Source: Epithemia pelagica
Lineage: Eukaryota; Bacillariophyta; Bacillariophyceae; Surirellales; Surirellaceae
Assembly (NCBI GenBank): GCA_946965045.2
Contig: OX337242.1
Location: 310,001-374,000 of the forward strand
DNA length: 64,000 bases
Direction of reading: 5' to 3'
Shown here: positions 49,961 through 59,978 of the stretch, piece after piece
How the letters are laid out: every line of letters begins with the position of its first letter
How positions within the stretch are numbered: the stretch's first letter is position 1
The notes under the pieces: model-generated
The model's database searches: none
What the model was told of the DNA's origin: nothing
Seen by the model: the letters and a program-made list of their open reading frames with translations, nothing else
Position numbers and translations under genes: made by a program

Positions 49961-52253
49961 ATGCCCGGTCGATCAAGTGGGAAAACCTCCAAGGGGAGTG
50001 GACGCTTCTCCATTGGTGGAAGACGGAATAGGAACAAAAATAAGAAGGAACGCAATGAAGCCGTCATTATGATCGATGGCGGTGCCTATCGCAAGCCACC
50101 ACCACCACCACCACTACGAACCCCCACCACCACCTACAGTGATGTCGACGAATCTTCCTTTGTCCTAATGGAAGATCAAGAGTATCTAAGAGACGAAACG
50201 ACAACTCCGTTTGAGCAAGAACATGAAGAAGAAGAAGAAGAAGAAGAATGGACCGCCGCAACACCGTTTGTCATGGACCGATTACCCTCCACCAAACCAG
50301 CAACCATGGGTGGCAAACGGTACCACCACCACCCAGCCGAGGTACCACCACAACGCCAGGCTCTGGACCCGTACGACGAAGAAGAAGAAGACGAAGAGGA
50401 TGTCACGTATGCACTCGAAGAAGAGGTGCTAACCCAACTCTTGGAGGAAACAGTCCTGACCGAACCACCACCCTCAATACTGCCGGAAGAAGAAGAAGAA
50501 GAACTAGACGAAGAAGAGATGGAGGAGCTGGTGAAACACACGCACGACGCCGATTCGGCCATTTTTTCCAATACCTTATCCAAACTCACGGACGATGCTC
50601 AGTCTGCGGCACCCTCAGTCGATACGACTGTATTTTCTCAAACAATTTGGCAGTTTGAGTTCGTCCGAATTCATAGCCAAGGATGCTCTCAAGGATTTTT
50701 TGTTGGTGGGAGCAGGATCCAAGCGCAGTCGTCGATCGGCCTCTCCTGTAAACCGACCAGCTTCACCACACAAACAACCACCGCAGTCCAACTATCCGCC
50801 TGCTACTACTTCACATGAACGAGACGACCTGGAGACAGTCGAAGGTAGGATGGAGCCGTCCAGACGAGCATTTCCACCCAGCCAGGAACCCCCACTTCAA
50901 CAAGAGGAGAATGATGAGGAACAAACCAATCTTTCCATGGATGAATATTCCAACTCTCTCGTGGAAAAGAAGAGGAAGCGGATGACTTCACGGAACGACC
51001 CGAGGCCACGATCGTTACTTCGGTGGTCGAATCCTATGCACCACCCCCACGACCCTCCACGCAACAACAAGCACCACAGTGGAATCGCAAGACCACCAAG
51101 AAACTACCCAAAAAGGGCAAACTCGGCAAGGGCCGATCGTCCATGGGAGGTCGTCGGCCCATACCGGCCGCTCTTCCTGCGATTCGAGAAGACGATGCCA
51201 TTTCCGAAGGGGCAGAATCTTACTCGCAAGCGTCTTCGGGCACCTCGTCTCAGTCCAAGGGAGCCATTTTATATGCTGTCAGTGTCCCACAACGAAAAAA
51301 GAAGCCGAGCTTTCTCGGTCGAGCCTTTCGTCGGAACTGACCAGCGTCCCTGGATGAAGAGGACGACTATTACAATGACGATGAAACACGCGACTATTCT
51401 GTGGAGGACCAAGAAACGCGCCTGTCTTCCGTGGTGCCAACATCCAAACCAGTGCGAGGCCACCCACCCACCATGGCGCATCGTAGAGAAAAGCCGCAGC
51501 AACCGATGCAACGTGGTTACAACAACGAGAATAATAAGACTCCTGGAGCCAGGCTATCATCATCGGCGGTGGGGAAATCACCACGTCGGTACGATGATCC
51601 CAGCTTTTTGGATGTAGAGGATGAGATTGCGACACTGGATAGTGGTGCCCTGGAAGAAACATCCGTGACCGAACTACTATCCAAGATTGACGCAGATTTG
51701 AACTCACTTTCTCTCTTGACGTCGTCTCATCATCTAAAGGGTGACGATGAGTACTCCGAGTCTTTGAAATCGTCTCAGTTGGATTATGATGATGAAGATG
51801 ACGACGATGATGATTCTCGAAAACCCATGAAGGTTCCTTCGTTTGTGCATCCGACCGATATAGAGTCGGCATTGGGAGACATATCCCTTAGTGCATCGCG
51901 ATCCAGTGTCTCGCAAGAATCCGAAACCACAAGAGAAACAGGTGTCAGCGATAAAGATTCCATGACCACCTTTTCCAAAGTTTGCCGATGGCGCCTCCAT
52001 GGGCACCACCACGTTGGCAGGTGACGACGATGATTCGAGTGGCGACAACAATATCAAAATGATGCAAGATACCTTCTTTGATACGGCTGTATTTTTTGGT
52101 TTGAAAAAAGAAAAACCAACACCCGAAGACGATGACTTTAGTCAAATAACACCCGTCAACTTTGGCTATTTCGGAAGCGCCTTGAAAGATTCTGCACTCT
52201 CAGTATTTGCTCCATCGGCGAAGAAGAAAAAGAGCCAAGGCCATGCAAACTAG
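49961..52253 (+). pseudogene. Array-2 member broken by three frameshifts and a stop
   Basis: Coding signal is continuous from ATG 49961 (MPGRSSGKTSKGSGRFSIGG) to the TAA-type stop at 52253 but changes register. Breaks lie near 50643 (one base too many in ATTTGG), near 50962 (one base too few in GGAAAAG) and near 51979 (one base too many in AAGTTTG). A TGA also interrupts at 51338-51340. On both sides of each break the text stays acidic or basic in the same style as the neighbours. The end carries the array-2 module: DTFFDTAVFFGLKK, then TPVNFGYFGSALKDSA. All three shifts sit in short homopolymers, so assembly errors could explain them. The in-frame TGA argues for true decay, or for an additional pair of errors. 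Confidence 0.7.
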
Positions 52254-52951
52254 TGTTTAATCGAATATAATTTATGTTAACTGTGTATATATGCATCCAT
52301 TTCTCTTAAGCGTCACATTGTGTCGAAAAACATCCTGAAAGAACGACTGGGTGTGGTTAAGGACAATAGGATCCTCTAGCCTATTGAAATACATAGCATA
52401 GGTAGTCTTTGATGAAATAATAGGTGTACTCCTAGGAGTAGTTAGATAGAATAGAGGAAGGTAGCAAAAGATACCCTCTGAAGTACGAAGATGCATCCGT
52501 TGAGCATGGGATGTCACCGATATCAACTTTGGGCAACACTTTTGCATCGAGCATCCCAATAACGGTAGAATGGCAGTTGAATGGATTGATGCCACATAGA
52601 ACCAAAAACCAGACATCCCCCAACGTACGAGGGATATTAGACCATAGCGGTCCGTTTATTTCTTTGCCGTACACAGCGCACCCAATTCTGACACTCGTGA
52701 GAGTATGGCTTCTATCTATGATGCTATCTACGAATGTCTTGTGCGGCTCTTGCAGAAATGTCGATGAGTGACAGCCAAGCCGTTCCGGGATGCACCGAAT
52801 TTAAGAATTGCCATGAAAGAGTTGTGACGGTTGAGCTGCGTCAAGGAATTTTTCATTCACCCAAACGCTTTTGCACCACAAAGAATAGACCCATTTGTCG
52901 TGTCGTCTCATTCCTGAAAGCATATTCACAGTCACCAAGGGCAACATTTCC
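52254..52951. other. Intergenic within array 2
   Basis: No gene was seen. The next frame opens at 52895 without ATG; the first ATG is 52952. Confidence 0.4.
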
Positions 52952-54409
52952 ATGAGGGTTGAGCGACGAAACCAGAAGGCATCCGACGATGCGACCATGA
53001 TTGTGGACCCCACTGCGTCCTTGAGCTTTTCGGGAGCTGCTCCGGCTACAATGAAGCGTTCGAGCTTGTCAAGGAAGCGGCAACAAGTTCCACTTCGTCG
53101 ACTGGACACGAGAAGAGGTCCCTCTGCCATGGCAGGATCAGCGAGGACTGCACAGCAGCCAACAAGAAGAAAGGCAGGCAAGGGTCGCTGGAGACGAAAT
53201 GTTGTCAAGAATGTATCACAACGACACATTCCAAGTCTTCCTGTGGTTCATGAAGAGGAGAGTATGCCCGAGCTGCCGATTGAAACAACACCGGAACTGC
53301 CTAGAGCGACTCTTGCTGTTATAAAAGCCGCTCCATGGAGTGAAACTTCCTCCTCCTCCAAGTCGTTTGTCGAAAATACAATCGAAGGTGTCATGAAAGA
53401 AACGAACAATGCCATCACGTATATCAATACCGATGCCCAAAAGGATCTTTCTTCGAATTTCAATGCGGTGAGTGCCTCACTCTCGGATTCCTTTGGATAC
53501 ATTGAGAGTTATGTGATGAAGCCTCCCTCTCTCCGATCTACCGCCGGGGAAAAGTCCAACCAACAAGGTTCGTTTGACGTCATTGCCCGTCTACGAGAGG
53601 AGTCCAGGCTCGAAGATGAAGCCATGATGAAAACACAACGAGAATCAAGAGATGAGAACAGGGACTCGTCGGATGATATTATCGCCCCAATCACTTTTGC
53701 ATCGGATGCGCAAGATTATTTCCCGGAAGAAACAGAGGAAGAGACAGAAACCCATGACCACAACCAGGAACGAGACGCTGCTCCAGATCTTGAAGAGTCC
53801 GTTGATGACGAAAGGAATGAGGAATCTACAGAAAACGAGGCAACCGATATAATTCCTGTCGGTGAGATGCTCCGTATCCATGACTCTAGTTCGGATGTGG
53901 AGATTATTGCGAGTTTTATCAATGCCCAAGTCTCTCAGTCCCATGTGGAAGTTGTCATGAACTGGACCCATTCTGGACTTGAATCAGTTTCAAGTGCTTT
54001 GAGCAGCTTTGGCAAGTCCCAACTCGACTCATCCTCTCATGACATGGCAGAAGACTCAGACGATGAGGATTCGGTGGCATCGGAGGAACCCATTGTTGTC
54101 ATTCCGACCGACACTACAGAAACCGAGTTGGTGCTCAACAAGAGTTCGGAGGAACCCATTGTTGTCATTCCAACCGGCACTACACAAACCGAGTTGGTGC
54201 TCAACAAGAGTTTGTCCAACGACGAACAAAGTTCCACATCTCAAGACAGAATGGACTTTTCTTTTCAAGACACGTGGACGAAGACTGCCGAGATTATGGG
54301 CTTGAGTTCTCCACATGACACGAGCTCGGATCTCAACCATGCCGCCTTGATGAATCCACTTGCTCTTATAAGGCAAGCCAGGACTGAAGAAGATTCCCAA
54401 GGACAATAG
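52952..54409 (+). CDS. Array-2 disordered protein, short member
   Basis: The 485-residue protein starts at ATG 52952. The N-terminal 90 residues are strongly basic with Arg/Lys clusters (RWRRNVVKNVSQRH). The middle includes amphipathic segments (FVENTIEGVMKETNNAITYI, SASLSDSFGYIESYV) that may fold as helices, then long acidic stretches. Two 22-residue tandem repeats (SEEPIVVIPT, then TELVLNKS) are encoded at 54080-54211. The C-terminus carries the array-2 signature DTWTKTAEIMGLSS, but its second half (TPV..FF) is weak or lost. No signal peptide, membrane helix or enzymatic motif was seen. Confidence 0.75.
   Translation: MRVERRNQKASDDATMIVDPTASLSFSGAAPATMKRSSLSRKRQQVPLRRLDTRRGPSAMAGSARTAQQPTRRKAGKGRWRRNVVKNVSQRHIPSLPVVHEEESMPELPIETTPELPRATLAVIKAAPWSETSSSSKSFVENTIEGVMKETNNAITYINTDAQKDLSSNFNAVSASLSDSFGYIESYVMKPPSLRSTAGEKSNQQGSFDVIARLREESRLEDEAMMKTQRESRDENRDSSDDIIAPITFASDAQDYFPEETEEETETHDHNQERDAAPDLEESVDDERNEESTENEATDIIPVGEMLRIHDSSSDVEIIASFINAQVSQSHVEVVMNWTHSGLESVSSALSSFGKSQLDSSSHDMAEDSDDEDSVASEEPIVVIPTDTTETELVLNKSSEEPIVVIPTGTTQTELVLNKSLSNDEQSSTSQDRMDFSFQDTWTKTAEIMGLSSPHDTSSDLNHAALMNPLALIRQARTEEDSQGQ
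54080..54211 (+). repeat. Two-copy 66-base coding repeat
   Basis: Two adjacent 66-base units (54080-54145, 54146-54211) differ at only a few bases. Each encodes a 22-residue unit with EEPIVVIPT.TT.TELVLNKS. Confidence 0.95.
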
Positions 54410-54954
54410 TCCAAAGTCATTCAATGCTCTTAATGAGTGACAAAGTTCCCACGTCAAAGGTAACCTTCGTGTCCATCCTCGGCACAATTCGTATATGTCC
54501 TATCTTTGGATCTACTTGTGTTTTGTTCATAATATGATAAATTCCTCTCATTTTGCCCATTCTATTCCATAGAGACTCCATGATAACTCTACCCGTCTGA
54601 TTATTTCATTCGCACAAGCGACCACCAGAACGGAACCAAATCTCAAAGCAGTCGCACTGTCTGTCACAGAGATCTATGCCCTTCTCGTTAGCGATTGCAC
54701 AATTCCTTATGCCCCATGGCAGACGCATGTCAAAAATGGCCCGGATAAGTGAATGGGCTTCCGTCTGAAATACGTTGACTCCCTACCAATCTTTGTTGTT
54801 ACTTATGAAGTTAAATGTGTTCATTGTCTAACTCTTCTTTGTCAACGGACAACATTGTCGTATGTCCACGTCTCAGACGACAACATTCATAAGTAAATCC
54901 GACCGTTGACCGAGAGGAGCCAACGGAAAAGGACATCCGGCCAGCAGGCCTATT
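54410..54954. other. Intergenic within array 2
   Basis: No gene was seen. An 11-base perfect inverted pair (TTACTTATGAA at 54799-54809, its complement at 54886-54896) spans about 100 bases before the next start. Confidence 0.45.
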
Positions 54955-57900
54955 ATGACCATGCTCATTATTTCATTTTTGTTGAGCATCCATCACGTGT
55001 CCGCCTTCTTCTTTTATGCACATGATTCATTCTGCAATCTTGTAGTGTCAAACTCAGAAACGCATTCACATTGGAGGCCACAAAGAAGCTTTGGAGAAAA
55101 AATGGAGCGCTCTCGTTCGAGAGAAAATGATGATGGTATGGAGTCCAGTGCAGAAGAAGTCGTAAGCACTCATTCCATGAAAGGATTCTTCCTCGATTAT
55201 CATGCAAGATCGGCTGAGGAAAACCACTCCCCAGAAGAAGACAGGTTTGTGGAGCATTCAAAGGAGAGGGAAAGTTCTGATGAACGAGATGAGCCACTTG
55301 TGGAAGATCAACAAGACTCTAGTTTGGCCGAGAATTTGGAGCTGAACCAGTCAAGGGGTAGCGAGCAGCAAGACTGCGAGGTACAACACAACGATGACCT
55401 CTCATCGCAGTCGCAAGATTCTCCTTTTACAAATGAAGAGCAAGGAGACACAACCGAAACGGGGGACCAAGACATCCAAGAGGACAACGATGGACAAATC
55501 ACTAGTACGCCGAGCAAAGCAGGCAACGACGAATCCAAGACACAGGAATTGGTACAAGTCGACTCTTTGAACACTACATCTAGCTCTACATCTATTCGAC
55601 GTGTTGTGGGTTTGACTGGTCGAATCCGAAGTTTCTTGAAGGGAGGAAAGCATGAAAAGCTAGATTCCAAGGTATCGACTACAGCAACCCGACAAGATTC
55701 GAACCCAATGGACAAAACGGTTGCACGCACAGACATGCTAGACGTTCCGGTACAAGAGAGCAGCGTCCCATCCAACGAACTGGAAAAAGTTGCAACAGAA
55801 GAGGATCTCACAAAGTTGATTGAGCAAATCAAAGGGTTTATCGATTCAATCGGTATTTTCATGAAAACCCGTCTTTCTCAAGAAGTGACGGCGATGATGC
55901 ATCAGTCAGAAATTCAAGGGCCTTCGACATCGGATGTAACTTCGGTGGCCAATGATGTTGCGGGTTGGATGAAGGACAACATCCAGCGCTCATCCATTCA
56001 GGCATCTTGGTGTCAAGGGGACAATATCAAATCCATGACACAAGGCTTTGGTTGTGGTTCAAACGACAGTGAGAAGGACTCCATGGCTCATGGTTTAGTT
56101 TGTGGCCCAAATTACAACGCAAATGAGTTACACAAATCTCCTGATTTGGATCTACTACTCAATCGATTCTACGACGCAGTTGGTGTTATGGAAGCATCCG
56201 TGGATGTCATTGTTAAAATGCCGGGGAGGGTCACGAATGATATCCAGAAAACATGGAACGAATGGAGTGCCCAGCTTTCGTGGATCCGAACCGAGGCGGA
56301 AACGAAACAATGGGCAGCAATTGAAGGCGGTCAGGATTTTACAGAGGAGCTGTTGAAGCATCCTCTTCCAGTCCTCCATGTGGATCAAGCTGTGGAAGGC
56401 GAACCAAAGGATGCAACCGATGGTGTCCAGAAGACAGATGTTTCGCCTAGAGGAAAAGATTCTTCATGTTCCTCATTGGCAAGCAATGCATGCTCAACAA
56501 AAGCTTCTTCTTCTGTGAAACGGGCACCACCGAAGAAGAACAAGCCACACAAAAGCAAGGAAGAACAGCCACGTAGTCGTTCTTCTGGGTCTTCGAAACG
56601 CCTTTTCCGTTTCAGTTTTGCGAAGAGCAAGCGAAAGACACAAGACCCCTCGTCGGTATCGGGCAGTACGAAGGATCAGAAACAAGAGGACGAGGCAGGC
56701 TTACCAGTGGACAACAGTAACAACACTGTCGCTAAGGCGTCCAAGCCCGTAGAGAGCGCGTCTGGGGAGAGAACTATCCAAGAAGAGGACCTTGAGAAGC
56801 GGTCTCACATTGATTCACATGTCAAATCGACTCCAAAGCACCAAGCAGATCAAGAAGACGACACGGTCACAGATGGAAAACTCAATAAGACATGCTTGAA
56901 TACTTGCATGCCGGACGAACAAGAACCTTTGTGCTGTGCTCCTTTTGCTTGTGGTAACAATGCCGAGCTGGAAACTACGGACCAAGACGATATCTCAATC
57001 ACTTTCACCACGGGGGATGTGGCAACTGAGGCCCCCTCCTTGGCGGATGCCAAACCCACCAACATCACTGAGAACCCACAAGTCGAAAGCACCGTACAAG
57101 ACAACGAAGAATCAATGGAGGATCGCGTGGAAAGTGGTTCCACAAAAGCTAAATCTGTCAGTGCCGTAAGGTCATTTTTCTCGTTTTGGAGTGTAGCCGA
57201 GCCAGAAAAGAATCATGATAAAGAGATTCCAGAGTCTCAGGAAGAGGCTTCTCTCCAAGCGGATCTTGTCAAAGAACCAAATGTCACCACTACCACAACG
57301 GATCAGGTGGAGAATTCATCGACGCAAGAGCAGGCAGAAACTTCATCTAACGACGGAGTCCATGATATCAAAGAAAATGGAAGTCAAGACAAGAATGTAA
57401 GCGATGTAGACCAACAGGACGACATGTTGTGTGCACCATTCGTATGTTGTAATACCGAGCCTGAACCCGTTGACGAGGAAGACAACATTGTGAGTCCCAG
57501 TACTCCAACGTCCCAGCTAGAATTTGAAGAAACAACTACTGTGACCGAGCCTTCTAAAGTCAGCAACATTCCGACAGAGAAAGAATCGATCAAGGACCAC
57601 CTAGAAGATACGAATGGAAACCCTCCATTAGAAAAGACAAAACGCAGCAAGGGCGGGAAACGCGGAAAAAGCTTCTCCAAGGGAATGCACTCTATATTTT
57701 CTCGGTCTCATAGATCAGGCAAAGTCCGGAAAACCAAGAAAGCTATTCCAGTTGAGAATCTAGATGACCGAGGAAATCCCAGCGCAATTGAAAAGGAGGG
57801 CGCAGACTCCAAATCAGCTAGCACAACAACCGCTGCCAATGCTTTGGTTGATCCATCTAATGTGAAGAAGTCGTCTGACAACCGTAGTTGGGGTAAGCCA

Positions 57901-59298
57901 TCCCAAGGGACAACGAACACTTCGAATGAGAAAGGTACAACTGTGGATGCTGTCGAGCAAAGTGCGGAGAAAGCCACAAAAGATATGGAAGTGGAACATT
58001 CCAATGCAGTGACCATGTCGGAAATCAACAGCCTATCCATTGAGGAACACCCAGCCGATGAAACAACAGAAAATGCCAAAGCTGTGCTTCTCAGGAATGA
58101 CCTTTCTCCTGACACGGAAGAAGGAAACAAAAGTGAGGCAATGAATCAGCAGACGATTATCCCGCCAACATTCCAAGGCGAACCACAGCCATCCGAAAAC
58201 AATACAACAAAAATGGCGGAAGACACGGCGGATTCCTCCAGTAAACGAAGCTCTTCCAAGTCGAAAAAGAGAGGCTTCCAATTCCGAGTGAAAAAGTCTT
58301 TAGTGGAACCTGTTGTTATGGGCACGGAAGAAATTGAAACAAAACGTGGCGTAGCAAAGTTCGCAGGTTCTCTCAAGGCCAAGACCATGAATTCAATCTC
58401 AAGCAAGAACTTTGGTCCATTATCTAGAAAGAAGAAACATGAACAGAAAGAGAAATCGGACGATACCGTCACGACAACCCAAAATACAGCCGTCACCGAG
58501 AAGGATGCTCTACAAGTCATTGTACCAAGTGGGCGTTCGACCATGGGTCAGGGTTCCAAGGTTGAAACTGAGAAGACCAGCCGACTCGGGGCTTTGGCTC
58601 AAGGAACGGAGCGTTCAGTCCAAGGAATGGTTGACAAAGACGAAAAGGTCACGACGGATTCTCAAACTTCACACATGGCTCCACCTGAAACAGTGAGAAG
58701 TACCTCGAGAGGATCCGACTCCCGTGGCGAGAAGAAAAGAATCCAGTTTGTAGATCAACTAGAGGAATTCGACGATCAGGGGATCGAAAGGGTTCTCTCG
58801 TCTACCGTTGATACATTAAGGTATGAATCGAAGGAAGGAAAAGACAAGCAATCCGTTACACCATCGACAACAAAGAACAATGAGCGATCCGAAAAACTAG
58901 ATGAAACCAAACAGGAAATGACCGAAGATGACAAAGGAATTGAGCTGACAGTTAGCAAGAGCGCGTGGGATGGACCGTCGTTTGTCCCACTCAACCAGGC
59001 ATCAATGGAATCGGAAGGTTCAGACGGAGGTGATGACGATCCATTGTTGCCGAGACCCGAGTCGTATGACACGGGAGATTCCCGATCGCAGCATACCAAT
59101 ATTCTCACTGATACCTGGCAAACAGCGACCGAGTTGATGTGCTCACGACAAGGCGAAGCGGACGTGGACGACTCGAGTGAAGTCACTCCGGTGGATGCCG
59201 CATTCTTTGACAAGGCACTGGCGGCTACCACAAAATCGTGGATGCCCTGGGGCAAAAAGAAAGTCCCCAAGAAACTAACATTTGTCGGATTGCCCTAA
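54955..59298 (+). CDS. Array-2 giant disordered protein (1447 residues)
   Basis: Single exon from ATG 54955. The first 20 residues (MTMLIISFLLSIHHVSAFFF) look like a signal peptide with an SAF-type cleavage context; a later Met at residue 50 is an alternative start. The body alternates acidic, Ser/Thr-rich stretches with short basic-aromatic islands: GLTGRIRSFLKGGKH, SKRLFRFSFAKSKRK, RSFFSFWSVAEPEK, KGMHSIFSRSHRSGK, KKRGFQFRVKKSL and NFGPLSRKKK. A predicted ordered helical part is near 400-460 (LLNRFYDAVGVMEASVDVIV). Two Cys clusters repeat: CCAPFACGNN and LCAPFVCCN. The C-terminus carries the full module: DTWQTATELMC, TPVDAAFFDKALAATTKSW, then a basic GKKKVPKK tail. Function is unknown. Confidence 0.78.
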   Translation: MTMLIISFLLSIHHVSAFFFYAHDSFCNLVVSNSETHSHWRPQRSFGEKMERSRSRENDDGMESSAEEVVSTHSMKGFFLDYHARSAEENHSPEEDRFVEHSKERESSDERDEPLVEDQQDSSLAENLELNQSRGSEQQDCEVQHNDDLSSQSQDSPFTNEEQGDTTETGDQDIQEDNDGQITSTPSKAGNDESKTQELVQVDSLNTTSSSTSIRRVVGLTGRIRSFLKGGKHEKLDSKVSTTATRQDSNPMDKTVARTDMLDVPVQESSVPSNELEKVATEEDLTKLIEQIKGFIDSIGIFMKTRLSQEVTAMMHQSEIQGPSTSDVTSVANDVAGWMKDNIQRSSIQASWCQGDNIKSMTQGFGCGSNDSEKDSMAHGLVCGPNYNANELHKSPDLDLLLNRFYDAVGVMEASVDVIVKMPGRVTNDIQKTWNEWSAQLSWIRTEAETKQWAAIEGGQDFTEELLKHPLPVLHVDQAVEGEPKDATDGVQKTDVSPRGKDSSCSSLASNACSTKASSSVKRAPPKKNKPHKSKEEQPRSRSSGSSKRLFRFSFAKSKRKTQDPSSVSGSTKDQKQEDEAGLPVDNSNNTVAKASKPVESASGERTIQEEDLEKRSHIDSHVKSTPKHQADQEDDTVTDGKLNKTCLNTCMPDEQEPLCCAPFACGNNAELETTDQDDISITFTTGDVATEAPSLADAKPTNITENPQVESTVQDNEESMEDRVESGSTKAKSVSAVRSFFSFWSVAEPEKNHDKEIPESQEEASLQADLVKEPNVTTTTTDQVENSSTQEQAETSSNDGVHDIKENGSQDKNVSDVDQQDDMLCAPFVCCNTEPEPVDEEDNIVSPSTPTSQLEFEETTTVTEPSKVSNIPTEKESIKDHLEDTNGNPPLEKTKRSKGGKRGKSFSKGMHSIFSRSHRSGKVRKTKKAIPVENLDDRGNPSAIEKEGADSKSASTTTAANALVDPSNVKKSSDNRSWGKPSQGTTNTSNEKGTTVDAVEQSAEKATKDMEVEHSNAVTMSEINSLSIEEHPADETTENAKAVLLRNDLSPDTEEGNKSEAMNQQTIIPPTFQGEPQPSENNTTKMAEDTADSSSKRSSSKSKKRGFQFRVKKSLVEPVVMGTEEIETKRGVAKFAGSLKAKTMNSISSKNFGPLSRKKKHEQKEKSDDTVTTTQNTAVTEKDALQVIVPSGRSTMGQGSKVETEKTSRLGALAQGTERSVQGMVDKDEKVTTDSQTSHMAPPETVRSTSRGSDSRGEKKRIQFVDQLEEFDDQGIERVLSSTVDTLRYESKEGKDKQSVTPSTTKNNERSEKLDETKQEMTEDDKGIELTVSKSAWDGPSFVPLNQASMESEGSDGGDDDPLLPRPESYDTGDSRSQHTNILTDTWQTATELMCSRQGEADVDDSSEVTPVDAAFFDKALAATTKSWMPWGKKKVPKKLTFVGLP

Positions 59299-59978
59299 GT
59301 ACGTGTGTGATTGGTCCTGTCCCTGTGACTGTGTGTGGAAGAGAAAGTCACTTTTGGATGATGACGCCATTGTCATCTTTGATCTCTAGATCGCTCTTGG
59401 TTCGTTGTGTGACTCCCTACCTTAAGCTTTCTTCTGTGAGGGTAGCCATGCGCTCGATAGACTCTCATGAGCGTCAGTCGCTCATAGATCTCGAATGTAA
59501 TATTGTACTGTTGTTAAGAGAAATGCCCAATAGTAGTATATAAAGATGGGTAATATTGTAACGTTCCTAACCGTAGATTCAGATGATTCCCTGCTAAGTA
59601 CGACGTTTTGCCCCTAAGTAACAGATAGTGCCCTTCGAAATCCACGTGACGTATCCTACATTAGAATAGAGACTTTGTGTACATTAGAAAGACCAATTTG
59701 GTCTTGATCGTGTATAACATTTTATCAAAAACAAAAATTTGGCGAGGAAAATTGTAAGCTCACCTAAGTACTGGCGGGCTGCGAGCGGAACGAAAGGATC
59801 GATCCACCCTATTTGTTTTTCTCAGTTTCTCGCAAAAACAACTTTCATCCTCCATGGACCCCTTCCTTGATCCAACGAAACCAACATCAACAAAAAAACT
59901 ACACAGTTCTCGTCCTCCGCATCGAAAAAGCAAGTCAGTCAAACCGGAGAGAGAGAGAGGACGACGCAACGAGTTGCC
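59299..59978. other. Intergenic within array 2
   Basis: No gene was seen. A TATATAAA sequence lies at 59537-59544, but it is over 400 bases from the next ATG, so a core-promoter role is uncertain. A GAGAGAGAG tract lies at 59948-59958, just before the start. Confidence 0.4.

Noticed and set aside
49461-49976. Minus-strand open frame of 171 codons
   Set aside because: It has no motif or compositional bias and overlaps the leader of the array-2 gene.
50176-50589. Minus-strand Ser-rich open frame
   Set aside because: It is the reverse complement of the acidic Glu runs in the array-2 pseudogene.
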